This document shows, piece after piece, positions 49,820 to 61,388 of a stretch of 64,000 bases of DNA. The DNA is from Syngnathus acus (Eukaryota; Chordata; Actinopteri; Syngnathiformes; Syngnathidae): assembly GCF_901709675.1 (NCBI RefSeq), contig NC_051095.1, forward strand, positions 1,607,001 through 1,671,000, in the 5' to 3' direction. Each line of letters opens with the position of its first letter. Positions within the stretch are counted from its first letter, which is position 1. The position numbers and the translations under genes are program-made. The notes under the pieces were generated by a model, which saw nothing but the letters and a program-made list of their open reading frames with translations, ran no database searches and was not told the origin of the DNA.

Positions 49820-52194
49820 GAGAACATCGAGTTTTCTCATTTGCCCCGCGCGCACTTTCCATCAGCCCAAGATTGGAATTAATCGAGGTCAGGCGGGCTG
49901 CCAGTTTACTTTCATTTACGAGCCGCGTGCAAGGAAGCGAGCGCATCGAAACAAAAGCCGACGGCTCCGAAGGCGGCGGGGATCTTTTATCGCTAAAATA
50001 AATTGCCGTGGAGACAAAAGAAGTTATTTTCCACAATGGGAAAAACAAGAGCAGCCCGATGATCATGTTCATCAGCATGTTCCGTCTCCAAATGCAGTCA
50101 AGAGTGCTGCGAGGGTTCCCTCTGGTGGCACGTCAGAGAATCACTCAATTCTATTATCTTCTCATCACGATCATGCGCATAATGTTGTACTGCCTTGAAC
50201 TTTTGTGCCTCTTCTTCTTTTGGCCTGAACAAAAAAAAAATAGGTGAGTTTTTGTGCAAAAAAAAAAAAAAAGGCAACATGCAGGTCTTTCCCATGGATT
50301 TCCTTTTTTGGCCTTTTCGTTTGATGGTATTAAGATGAGATTTTTTTGAACTTCCAGTTCATAGCCTAATTTAGTCTGAGCATCTGCATAATGAGAGGAT
50401 GATTCTGAAATGTGCTCAAGGCACGGCGCCGTTGATTGATGGCAATTTAATGATGACACCTGGGAAGTCGAGCTCTGACACTTACCGTGAACGCTCACGT
50501 CACTCAACGTTGCATTTTGGCAATATAAACGCTCCTGATGAAAGGCAAGCAAGACGTTTTCAACAGGCCTCTATTTTGTGATTATGATTGATTTCCAAGT
50601 ATTCTTGCAGTTCTGATAAAAGTACCGATGACACGTGTTAAGTCAAAGGATACAAAGTACAGAACTCGAAACGTCAATTCTATGCAAATCCTGTTTTGAT
50701 GACTTACTTCCATATGACTTGAGTTGAGCAGAAAAAAAAAGAAACTTTGTAGTTTGCTACGCGTTGAGGTTTTTGCATCATTGCAGTTGGATTTTTTCTT
50801 CCCACGTGGTGTCGCTAAAAATGTAAACAAAGCCAGATAGCGGCAGTCCTTAACTCTGCCGCGACCACTTTGAGCGCCGAATGAACAGTCGGAGTTGAAA
50901 ATGTCAGCAGTTTCCATTTTGTGTCGCGATAGGGTGACGGCTCCAAAGTGCCGCTCCTCCTCCACACTTCCTTTTCGTGTTTGCACCTACTCACTCCACC
51001 TGATGATTTCAAAATCATCGCCTCCTTGATAAGTGTCATCTGCAGGTAACCATGGCAACGGCTAATGGAGATTTAGATGATCAGATAGTCAGTCTGTGAC
51101 CAAATTGATTTCATTATTGGTGTTACCAAAAAAAAGTGCAGTAACTTGGGCTTAAAATAACACACACTGTTTTTAAATTGTACGTATTCACTGTGCATGG
51201 TTGAAATGTACCGGCAACAAGTGTCAGCAGTGCTTGTGAATCCCAAAAGTGTGCTCTCTATTGTTTTCATCTTTTAAAATACTCAGCTTTGTGTCAGCAC
51301 AATGACCCATTTTCCCCGACAGAGATCATTAAAGTTTCATCTCATCTTAAGAAATAGTTGAAGGCGTAATGGAAAGACGAGGATTATGGATGAGGGAGGG
51401 GGCGGGGAAGCGGCGCATCTCCTCGGCGCGGCGTCTGCAGAGAATCCTTGAACTGAAGTCAAGCGTCGTCTGCAGCCTGCGTGTGCTAAATGGATGTTGC
51501 CATTTCTTCCTTGATGTCTTTGACGCCTTTTGTACTGCTGCGTAGTTCCAGGGGCGACTTCGGAGTGGCGGAAAAGTTTGAAGCAAAAGGAAGCTTCCGT
51601 GCCCCTTTCGCCGTATTTTCTCTCCGCTCCGTTTTGTGCTATGCAAAAGAGGAATTGCTAGCCTTGTTCTTTTGTTTGTTCTTCACAAGTACTAAGTTTG
51701 AGGGCCAGTGATCGGTTCATCTGCTCTCCTCAGAGAAGCTCGGTCAATTTTGGGGTGTCACATGCTACCATAAATCCAGTCCGTGCCGTGAGGGTAATTT
51801 GTCGTGGGGGGGAAATGGGCCCTCGTTTATTTCGCCGGCCACTCGTAAAATAAAAAAATGGGGCGTTCGATGCACGAAGCGGTAAAATCTCGCTCGACAT
51901 CGCCTTCCATCATACGCGGCGCATCGCGAAGGGTCGGCCCGTCATTTATTTCCCGTGATCCCCCCGGGGAAGGTTCAGGCGGAATATTATGACCTCCTCC
52001 CGCCTGCTTCCGGCTCCCTCATCTTTCTTTTGGGTCTCCGAAAGCCCAACCGGAGCACAGTGGGAACTTTTATTGCGGTTGGGAGCATCAGGCGGCCGGC
52101 GGTTTGTGTGCATGCTGGTCGGAGATGCAAAAGTGCCGAGAAGCTCTTGGTATGGCCAAGTCAGCTAACGTATGAAAAGTTCGCGCCATAAATA
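49820..52194. other. Non-coding stretch; possible LINE tail at 51311
   Basis: A CTCF-like word (13/14) lies at 50115-50128 on the minus strand. 51311-51352 ('gagatcattaaagtttcatc' followed by 'tcatctta') resembles a LINE 3' tail. Remaining sequence is unique with poly(A) runs near 50230, 50259 and 50732. Confidence 0.45.
50115..50128 (-). promoter_or_regulatory. CTCF-like motif, 13/14
   Basis: The minus strand reads CCACCAGAGGGAAC, one mismatch (A for C at position 12) from CCASYAGRKGGCRS. It is the fourth minus-oriented match within about 3.2 kb. Confidence 0.35.
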
Positions 52195-52673
52195 CCGTTT
52201 TTTTCCATGTATAATGCGCCCCCATGTATAATACGCACCCTAAAAATGGCATGTTGATGCTGAAAAAAAGCCTGTACCCATGTATAATACGCACCCAAAT
52301 TTTGACCCCTACTTAAGTCCGTAAACGTAAAATTATTTCAGAAAAAAGATCATCTTTGGGAACAACCGGATGTTATTCTGCCGGTCATACTGATGCGCTA
52401 GCAAACTCAATAGCGAAGAAATGTTTCGGATTTGTGTAGGGTACATTGTGACAGCAAACGAGCAGGTGATCGAGCAAGCGTCTGATACGAGAGCATTGTG
52501 TTCGTATGGAGCGTGGTTGAAGTGAACAGCAGAGAAGAAAGCGCATCTGTAATGGCGGCCTCCGTATGATATCCGGATAAAAAAAAAAAAATTGTATCCA
52601 TGTATAATGTGCACCCCAGATTTTAGGACAATAAATTAGTTAAATTTTGCGCATTGTACATGGAAAAAAACGG
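52195..52673. mobile_element. TA-flanked MITE with 'TGTATAATGCGC' ends, 479 bp
   Basis: The left end 'ccgtttttttccatgtataa' and the inverted right end agree at 24 of 25 positions, with TA on both sides (52193-52194 and 52674-52675). 'catgtataatacgcaccc' repeats several times near both ends. The ~240-bp interior has no transposase ORF. It is a third family of the CCGT...GCGC design seen at 16206 and 47428. Confidence 0.82.
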
Positions 52674-52675
52674 TA

Positions 52676-54383
52676 TGTGGTATGCATCTATGTTTTTTTT
52701 TTTTTTTTTTCATTTGTTTTTTTCCTCAAATTTTTAAAAATCCACTCCGGGGATTTCCGAGTCTCCCTTTTCAGAGCGCCCGGTTAGCAGCCGAAATGAC
52801 ACAATTAGGGAGGTCCGCCTTCCCTCCGCCTCCGTGTAAACCCAAATGCCAGCGTCCAAATCTGACCTTAATTAGGCGGCGGCCGGGGCTGCAGCTAACA
52901 ATATTAGTTGTTGACAAAACCATCAGCTTCCTCGTTAGGCCAGATGTGTCACATGGTGAAAAGGTCGCACCGAGGAGATGAAGCCGCTTCAACTTGGACA
53001 TGGATTCTTCGTCTCTCAGCTCATCCCTATTCTGGATTCCCCTCCGGTCCGAAATGGTCAACAATGGTTGGATGTCAGGGAAATTTATACACATTTATAT
53101 TTATTGATTTAAAAATATTTCAGACAGGATGTTTTTTTTGTTTTCTGTCTCGAGCTCGCATGCAGTACAAACAAACTTGCGCCTTCCGTGTTCTCCTGAT
53201 TGTTCTCGAGCACTTTTTCTGATTGGGCGCGATGTTGTCCTCGTGCAAACGCTCCATGCACGACGGCCAGGCGACGGAATTCCATCTGAATGTTTGATCC
53301 GTTGAAACATTTTCATCCAGTAACCGTTTGTTTTCTCAAATGTTTCTTCTCGGCCTAAGAAAGGCCGGCTCTGCATTTTTCCCTGCCAGGCATCAAAGGC
53401 TTCTCGGCTCAATAATCGTCCGCTAATGTCCTTCGCTCTCTCTCCTCAGCAAGGTGCTTTGCAAACGTCTGCGGCCGGGTCGAGCCGGGCCGGGCCCTCT
53501 AACCGTGGGGTCAGACGCTTCTCCATCCATCTCCTCTGGCATTTGCGGCCCTCGCCATCTCATTTTCAAGTCCTCCCCTTTCTCACCGTGACAGACAAAC
53601 GTTGTTCTTCTGGTGCCGCCGCCATCCCTCTTTGCTCATTCGTATTCTTTTTGTGCGTGCGTCTGCTTCAAACCAGTCGTGCTTTCTTGATTCCGTCGAT
53701 GTGATCCCACCTGTGAGTCAGAACCGCATCGGAGCACTCGCTGTCTCCGTTCCGTCTTTGTGCGGCGTCACCGAGCTAGCTCAAAAACGAGAACGCGTGA
53801 CGCTGACTCGGAGCCAGATCAAGCAGACGCCAAGTTTCGTTCATCTGGTGGAATTCCAAAGCCTCCCACCTTTAGTGCTGAGCTCCAGCTTGAACTTTGA
53901 CACCTGGTCGTGTTTGGATTTCGGCGCTGATGCTGCCGGAGTTGGTGTTTACGGACAATATTGTGCATTTCTGCTTGGTCCAACTTGTTTATGTTGCTAA
54001 TCATCTTGTGTGGCACGTTACATCTTCTCTGCACTCTTGCTGACCTTGGCATCATGCCGACTCACTTTAATCTGTCCTCTTTCTTTCGTCCGTTGTCAGC
54101 CCCGACAGCAAAAGCAACAGCTAAGCCAACCCTTGTTGGATGGCTTGAAGGACACTGCGTGCAACAGAAATCCTGGTTAGCATTAAGCTAGCAGGGACTT
54201 TCTAGCGAGCTGTTTTAAATTTAGCATCTTTCAAACAAATAGGCAGCTTTTAATCATTTTCCTGACTAGTTGAACACATTTACAAACATTAAAAACGTTT
54301 TGTTCATGAACAATTCATTTAACTTTTTGGTTGCTCCCTTTGCACCCAAATCAAGGAAAGTTTCCACTGAATTCTTTTACCTA
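52676..54383. other. Non-coding stretch, nothing recognised
   Basis: Unique sequence with a poly(T) near 52692-52710. Open frames reach 132 codons with no domain. 52790-52960 has 'ttaggcggcggcc' and 'taattagg' words but no nameable element. Confidence 0.5.
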
Positions 54384-54482
54384 CTGTTGGGTCGTGTTGG
54401 CTCGTGAGTGAACGATTTGTTCAAAAGTACGAATCTTATCAGTGAACGAGAGGGGTTTTTTTTTCAGTTCATACGACTTCAA

Positions 54483-54496
54483 CCAGTAGATGTCGG
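54483..54496 (+). promoter_or_regulatory. CTCF-like motif inside the hAT arm, 13/14
   Basis: Reads CCAGTAGATGTCGG, one mismatch (T for G at position 11) from CCASYAGRKGGCRS. Because it lies in the body of a dispersed hAT repeat, other copies of that repeat would carry related words. Confidence 0.35.
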
Positions 54497-54616
54497 TAAT
54501 GCGCATTGAAGCTGGTGCCACCTCGCCGTAAAACAAAACGAAGAAGACAATGACATAACTTCCCGTTCATGAACGAGTTGTGAATTGCATTTCCCGTACA
54601 CCAACTGAACGGATCT

Positions 54617-54709
54617 GTGAGTGAGTGAGTGAGTGAGTGAGTGAGTGAGTGAGTGAGTGAGTGAGTGAGTGAGTGAGTGAGTGAGTGAGTGAGTGAGTGA
54701 GTGAGTGAG
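54617..54709 (+). repeat. (GTGA)n microsatellite, about 23 units
   Basis: Pure GTGA for ~92 bp. It abuts the 5' truncation point of the LINE directly. The Leu-Thr-His-Ser open frame on the other strand is an artefact. Confidence 0.97.
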
Positions 54710-55616
54710 GTATATCCAGCTCATCCAGCTTGCGGTGCCTGCCCCCACCTGTCAGTGGATCACCAGCTTCCTGACCAACAGGAGACAGCGTGTGAGGCTG
54801 GGGGGCATCACATCTGACACCCGGACCACCAATACTGGAGCCCCTCAGGGGTGCGTCCTCTCCCCACTGCTCTTCTCTCTCTACACCAATGATTTCTCCT
54901 CAGATGACTCTCCTGTGAAGCTCCTGAAGTATGCAGACGAGACCACTCTCATCGGACTGATCCAGGACGGTGATGAGACTGCGTACAGACAGGAGGTGGA
55001 GCGGCTGGTCCACTGGTGCAACCAAAACCATCTGGAGCTGAACCCGCTCAAGACCGTGGAGATGACAGTGGATTTCAGGCGAGACCCTTTACCACTTTTA
55101 CCCCTCACTATACGCAGTAATACTATTCTCTCCACAGACACCTTCAAGTTCCTGGGAACCACAATCTCTCGGGACCTGAAATGGACCGGCCACATAGACT
55201 CTGTCCGGAAGAAGGCCCAGCAGAGGCTGTACTTCCTGAGACAGCTCAAGAAGTTCAACCTGCCGCGAGAGCTTCTGAAGACCTTCTACACTGCCATCAT
55301 CCAGTCTGTCCTCTGCACCTCCATCACTGTCTGGTTTGGATCAGCCTCCAAACAAGACAAGCACAGACTGCAACGGACAATCAGGACTGCAGAAAAGATC
55401 ATTGGAATCAACCTCCCATCTATCCAAGACTTGTACCTGTCCAGGACCAGGAAACGTGCAAGGAACATCTCTACAGACCCTTCTCACCCAGGTTGCAGTC
55501 TGTTTGAACTACTCCCCTCCGGACGGCGTTATAGAGCTCGGTACGCCAAAACCAGCAGACACCGAGACAGCTTCTTCCCCCAGGCTGTTGCTCTGATGAA
55601 CTCACACCACTCATAG
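54705..55616 (+). pseudogene. 5'-truncated L2/CR1-clade-like LINE reverse transcriptase, C-terminal part
   Basis: An open frame of ~303 codons encodes the second half of a non-LTR reverse transcriptase. No LINE start codon remains; the frame simply opens in the (GTGA)n tract, so the N-terminal endonuclease and the first RT motifs are absent. In order one sees a thumb/finger-type segment ending WITSFLTNRRQRVRLGG (near residues 18-34), the motif-B block TGAPQGCVLSPLLFSLYTND (near 48-67), motif C as YADE (near 76-79), a helix ending in the motif-D-like LNPLKTVEMTVDFRR, the motif-E-like FKFLGTTISRDLKW, and a Cys-poor C-terminal tail ending FFPQAVALMNSHHS. Active reverse transcriptases have YADD or FADD; here GAG replaces the second Asp codon at 54939-54941, so the enzyme should be dead even if expressed. 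Clade assignment is from overall resemblance and was not tested by alignment. Confidence 0.88.
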
Positions 55617-55842
55617 AGTCTCAGAGGCATTACTGTGCAATAACATTACTGTGCAATAACATCCTGCTCTTCACACCTTTTGAATTTGTCTACACTGTTT
55701 TTGCCATTATTCACATGTCCTGAGTGTTGTTAGTCACCTATATGTTGAACAGAGGGTGTGTTTTACCGAAGTCAAATTCCTTGTTTGGCACGCTCAAACA
55801 TGGCGAATAAAAAATCTTGAATCTTGAATCTTGAATATGGTT
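55617..55842 (+). mobile_element. LINE 3' untranslated region and heptamer tail
   Basis: Follows the stop codon of the reverse transcriptase. It contains a duplicated 'attactgtgcaataacat' near 55632-55662, the words 'caaattccttgtttgg' and 'gaataaaaaatc', and ends in about three TCTTGAA heptamers. Short tandem-repeat tails in place of poly(A) are known for L2/CR1-type LINEs. The same tail occurs alone at 44635-44663. Confidence 0.8.
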
Positions 55843-56179
55843 ACCTGTATATATATATGTATGCCTAAATATTGTTATCCAATATATTGACTTAAATTGC
55901 TGGTTTGAGATGTACTTTTAGTATCATTATTTTAATAAACATTTATGTTAAAACTTGTCTGGTGTTTTATTGCTTGTTTTTATATTCGCCAATTCAGATT
56001 AATTAAAATAAATAATCAGACATTTGGGTAACTGCTTTATATGACAATATGTTTTACGTTGTTAAAGGAGTTGGGGGTTTTTTTCAACCTTTTATTGACA
56101 CACAAACACATTTGGTGTAATAACACCATCAACTACAATCCAACAAATACAAAATTGAAACATCAATGTCGTCATAACC
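55843..56179. other. Unique AT-rich spacer inside the composite element
   Basis: Lies between the LINE tail and the satellite. It has a short (TA)n, 'aataaacatttatgtt' and no recognisable ORF or repeat. It may be original body of the hAT-like element or DNA brought in by a later event. Confidence 0.5.
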
Positions 56180-56282
56180 TGAAAATGGCGGTGTACCTAA
56201 TAGAGTGTCCGAGTGACGTCACAGATCCGACAGCCAATCAGAAAGTGGGGGTGAGGGCGGGTGTGGCACTTTTCACTTAAAC

Positions 56283-56482
56283 CAGGGGTGTCGACCTCCA
56301 GTCCCCGAGGGGCCGCGTTCCAATATGTTTTCCAAGTTACCCTCGTTAAACGCACCTGCGTGAAAAGATTTTGGTCATTTTCACGTCTGCAGGAGCTAAA
56401 ACTTTTCACGCAGGTGCACTTAACGAGGGAATCTTGGGAAACATGTTGGAATGCGGCCCCAAGGACTAGTGCTTGACACCTG
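56283..56482. mobile_element. Foldback (hAT-like) MITE inside the satellite unit, 200 bp
   Basis: This is the first of 13 copies. The left arm 'caggggtgtcgacctccagt' pairs with the right arm, which reads 'caggtgtcaagcactagtcc' on the minus strand. The arms pair for roughly 90 bp, including 'cgcacctgcgtgaaaag' against 'cttttcacgcaggtgcac'. The loop is about 15-20 bp around 'tcatttt'. The CAGGGGTGTC terminus is hAT-like. No clean 8-bp target duplication is visible at the junctions. Confidence 0.7.
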
Positions 56483-59400
56483 TGACCTTTGACCATGATA
56501 TTTCCCTAATAAAGTGCCCTGTTATGAGGTACACTGGAAAATGGCGGTGTACCTAATGGAGTGTCCAAGTGACATCACAGATCAAACAGCCAATCAGAAA
56601 GTGGGGGTGAGGGCGGGTGTGGCACTTTTCACTTAAACCAGGGGTGTCGACCTCCAGTCCCCGAGGGGCCGCGGTCCAATATGTTTTCCAAGTTACCCTC
56701 GTTAAACGCACCTGCGTGAAAAGATTTTGGTCATTTTCACATCTGCAGGAGCTAAAACTTTTCACGCAGGTGCACTTAACGAGGGAATTTTGGGAAACAT
56801 GTTGGAATGCGGCCCCAAGGACTAGTGCTTGACACCTGTGACCTTTGACCATGATATTTCCCTAATAAAGTGCCCTGTTATGAGGTACACTGGAAAATGG
56901 CGGTGTACCTAATGGAGTGTCCAAGTGACGTCACAGATCAAACAGCCAATCAGAAAGTGGGGGTGAGGGCGGGTGTGGCACTTTTCACTTAAACCAGGGG
57001 TGTCGGCCTCCAGTCCCCGAGGGGCCGCGTTCCAATATGTGTTCCAAGTTACCCTCGTTAAACGCACCTGCGTGAAAAGATTTTGGTCATTTTCACGTCT
57101 GCAGGAGCTAAAACTTTTCACGCAGGTGCACTTAACGAGGGAATCTTGGAAAACATGTTGGAATGCGGCCCCAAGGACTAGTGCTTGACACCTGTGACCT
57201 TTGAGCATGATATTTCCCTAATAAAGTGCCCTGTTATGAGGTACACTGGAAAATGGCGGTGTACCTAATGGAGTGTCCAAGTGACATCAGATCAAACAGC
57301 CAATCAGAAAGTGGGGGTGAGGGCGGGTGTGGCACTTTTCACTTTCATTTAAGCTTTGACCATGATTTTTCCCTAATGAAGTGGCCTGTGATTAGGAACA
57401 CCTGAAAATGGCGGTGTACCTAATAGAGTGTCCGAGTGATGTCACAGCTCAAACAGCCAATCAGAAAGTGGGGGTGAGGGCGGGTGTGGCACTTTTCACT
57501 TAAACCAGGGGTGTCGACCTCCAGTCCCCGAGGGGCCGCGTTCCAATATGTTTTCCCAGTTACCCTCGTTAAACGCACCTGCGTGAAAAGATTTTGGTCA
57601 TTTTCACGTCTGCAGGAGCTAAAACTTTTCACGCAGGTGCACTTAACGAGGGATTCTTGGGAAACATGTTGGAATGCGGCCCCAAGGACTAGTGCTTGAC
57701 ACCTGTGACCTTTGACCATGATATTTCCCTAATAAAGTGCCCTGTTATGAGGTACACTGGAAAATGGCAGTGTACCTAATGGAGTGTCCAAGTGACATCA
57801 CAGATCAAACAGCCAATCAGAAAGTGGGGGTGAGGGCGGGTGTGGCACTTTTCACTTAAACCAGGGGTGTCGACCTCCAGTCCCCGAGGGGCCGCGTTCC
57901 AATATGTTTTCCAAGTTACCCTCGTTAAACGCACCTGCGTGAAAAGATTTTGGTCATTTTCACGTCTGCAGGAGCTAAAACTTTTCACGCAGGTGCACTT
58001 AACGAGGGAATCTTGGGAAACATGTTGGAATGCGGCCCCAAGGACTAGTGCTTGACACCTGTGACCTTTGACCATGATATTTCCCTAATAAAGTGCCCTG
58101 TTATGAGGTACACTGGAAAATGGCGGTGTACCTAATGGAGTGTCCAAGTGACATCACAGATCAAACAGCCAATCAGAAAGTGGGGGTGAGGGTGGGTGTG
58201 GCACTTTTCACTTAAACCAGGGGTGTCGACCTCAAGTCCCCGAGGGGCCGCGTTCCAATATGTTTTCCAAGTTACCCTCGTTAAACGCACCTGCGTGAAA
58301 AGATTTTGGTCATTTTCACGTCTGCAGGAGCTAAAACTTTTCACGCAGGTGCACTTAACGAGGGAATCTTGGAAAACATGTTGGAATGCGGCCCCGAGGA
58401 CTGGAGACCTTTGACCATGATATTTCCCTAATAAAGTTCCCTGTTATGAGGTACACTGGAAAATGGCGGTGTACCTAATGGAGTGTCCAAGTGACATCAG
58501 ATCAAACAGCCAATCAGAAAGTGGGGGTGAGGGCGGGTGTGGCACTTTTCACTTAAACCAGGGGTGTCGACCTCCAGTCCCCGAGGGGCCGCGTTCCAAT
58601 ATGTGTTCCAAGTTACCCTCGTTAAACGCACCTGCGTGAAAAGATTTTGGTCATTTTCACGTCTGCAGGAGCTAAAACTTTTCACGCAGGTGCACTTAAC
58701 GAGGGAATTTTGGAAAACATGTTGGAATGCGGCCCCGAGGACTGGAGACCTTTGACCATGATATTTCCCTAATAAAATGCCCTATTAGGTACACCTGAAA
58801 ATGGCGGTGTACCTAATGGAGTGGTCCGAGTGATGTCACAGATCCAACAGCCAATCAGAAAGTGGGGGTGAGGGCGGGTGTGGCACTTTTCACTTAAACC
58901 AGGGGTGTCGACCTCCAGTCCCCGAGGGGCCGCGTTCCAATATGTTTTCCAAGTTACCCTCGTTAAACGCACCTGCGTGAAAAGATTTTGGTCATTTTCA
59001 CGTCTGCAGGAGCTAAAACTTTTCACGCAGGTGCACTTAACGAGGGATTCTTGGGAAACATGTTGGAATGCGGCCCCAAGGACTAGTGCTTGACACCTGT
59101 GACCTTTGACCATGATATTTCCCTAATAAAGTGCCCTGTTATGAGGTACTCTTGAAAATGGCGGTGTACCTAATGGAGTGTCCAAGTGACATCACAGATC
59201 AAACAGCCAATCAGAAAGTGGGGGTGAGGGCGGGTGTGGCACTTTTCACTTAAACCAGGGGTGTCGACCTCCAGTCCCCGAGGGGCCGCGTTCCAATATG
59301 TTTTCCAAGTTACCCTCGTTAAACGCACCTGCGTGAAAAGATTTTGGTCATTTTCACGTCTGCAGGAGCTAAAACTTTTCACGCAGGTGCACTTAACGAG

Positions 59401-61047
59401 GGATTCTTGGGAAACATGTTGGAATGCGGCCCCAAGGACTAGTGCTTGACACCTGTGACCTTTGACCATGATATTTCCCTAATAAAGTGCCCTGTGATGA
59501 GGTACACCTGAAAATGGCGGTGTACCTAATGGAGTGTCCAAGTGACATCACAGATCAAACAGCCAATCAGAAAGTGGGGGTGAGGGCGGGTGTGGCACTT
59601 TTCACTTAAACCAGGGGTGTCGACCTCCAGTCCCCGAGGGGCCGCGTTCCAATATGTGGTCCAAGTTACCCTCGTTAAACGCACCTGCGTGAAAAGATTT
59701 TGGTCATTTTCACGTCTGCAGGAGCTAAAACTTTTCACGCAGGTGCACTTAACGAGGGAATTTTGGGAAACATGTTGGAATGCGGCCCCGAGGACTGGAG
59801 ACCTTTGACCATGATATTTCCCTAATAAAGTTCCCTGTTATGAGGTACACTGGAAAATGGCGGTGTACCTAATGGAGTGTCCAAGTGACATCAGATCAAA
59901 CAGCCAATCAGAAAGTGGGGGTGAGGGCGGGTGTGGCACTTTTCACTTTCACTTAAGCTTTAGCCATGATTTTTCCCTAATGAAGTGGCCTGTGATTAGG
60001 TACACCTGAAAATGGCGGTGTACCTAATGGAGTGTCCGAGTGACGTCACAGATCAAACAGCCAATCAGAAAGTGGGGGTGAGGGCGGGTGTGGCACTTTT
60101 CACTTAAACCAGGGGTGTCGACCTCCAGTCCCCGAGGGGCCGCGTTCCAATATGTGTTCCAAGTTACCCTCGTTAAACGCACCTGCGTGAAAAGATTTTG
60201 GTCATTTTCACGTCTGCAGGAGCTAAAACTTTTCACGCAGGTGCACTTAACGAGGGAATTTTGGGAAACATGTTGGAATGCGGCCCCAAGGACTAGTGCT
60301 TGACACCTGTGACCTTTGACCATGATATTTCCCTAATAAAGTGCCCTGTTATGAGGTACACTGGAAAATGGCGGTGTACCTAATGGAGTGTCCAAGTGAC
60401 ATCACAGATCAAACAGCCAATCAGAAAGTGGGGGTGAGGGTGGGTGTGGCACTTTTCACTTAAACCAGGGGTGTCGACCTCAAGTCCCCGAGGGGCCGCG
60501 TTCCAATATGTTTTCCAAGTTACCCTCGTTAAACGCACCTGCGTGAAAAGATTTTGGTCATTTTCACGTCTGCAGGAGCTAAAACTTTTCACGCAGGTGC
60601 ACTTAACGAGGGAATCTTGGAAAACATGTTGGAATGCGGCCCCGAGGACTGGAGACCTTTGACCATGATATTTCCCTAATAAAGTTCCCTGTTATGAGGT
60701 ACACTGGAAAATGGCGGTGTACCTAATGGAGTGTCCAAGTGACATCAGATCAAACAGCCAATCAGAAAGTGGGGGTGAGGGCGGGTGTGGCACTTTTCAC
60801 TTAAACCAGGGGTGTCGACCTCCAGTCCCCGAGGGGCCGCGTTCCAATATGTGTTCCAAGTTACCCTCGTTAAACGCACCTGCGTGAAAAGATTTTGGTC
60901 ATTTTCACGTCTGCAGGAGCTAAAACTTTTCACGCAGGTGCACTTAACGAGGGAATTTTGGAAAACATGTTGGAATGCGGCCCCGAGGACTGGAGACCTT
61001 TGACCATGATATTTCCCTAATAAAATGCCCTATTAGGTACACCTGAA

Positions 61048-61205
61048 AATGGCGGTGTACCTAATGGAGTGGTCCGAGTGATGTCACAGATCCAACAGCC
61101 AATCAGAAAGTGGGGGTGAGGGCGGGTGTGGCACTTTTCACTTTCACTTAAGCTTTAGCCATGATTTTTCCCTAATGAAGTGGCCTGTGATTAGGTACAC
61201 CTGAA
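61048..61205. mobile_element. MITE-like base monomer lacking the palindrome
   Basis: The unit has inverted ends 'ggtgtacctaat' and 'attaggtacacc'. 'cctaatgaagtggcctg' lies before the right end, and a non-palindromic body includes 'cagccaatcagaaagtgggg'. Ends of this type belong to short fish DNA transposons, possibly mariner-like. Where other units hold the foldback MITE, this one reads straight through 'cacttaagctttagccatga'. It is thus an empty-site form. Confidence 0.65.
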
Positions 61206-61388
61206 AATGGCGGTGTACCTAATGGAGTGTCCGAGTGACGTCACAGATCCAACAGCCAATCAGAAAGTGGGGGTGAGGGCGGGTGTGGCACTTTTCACTT
61301 AAGCTTGGACCATGATTTTTCCCTAATGAAGTGGCCTGTTATTAGGTACACCTCATGGACACTTCAATAGGTACACTACGCGAGGTAA

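Larger units (their letters stand above)
56180..61372 (+). repeat. Satellite array of 356/341/~156-bp units
   Basis: Seventeen units can be counted. Thirteen carry a 200-bp (or 185-bp) palindromic insert, starting at 56283, 56639, 56995, 57506, 57862, 58218, 58559, 58900, 59256, 59612, 60110, 60466 and 60807. Four short units without it lie near 57270-57410, 59855-60010, 61048-61205 and 61206-61360. Full units are 356 bp; units lacking the palindrome's right tip are 341 bp. Divergence between units is low, suggesting recent amplification or homogenisation. Open frames of 71, 72 and 99 codons on both strands of each unit come from the palindrome and are not genes. Confidence 0.95.

Noticed and set aside
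56197-61003. Repeated open frames of 71-72 codons (plus) and 62-114 codons (minus) that look like a multigene family
   Set aside because: They recur once per satellite unit on both strands and are set by the palindromic insert. There is no start context, no domain and no codon-position bias; they are shadows of the repeat.
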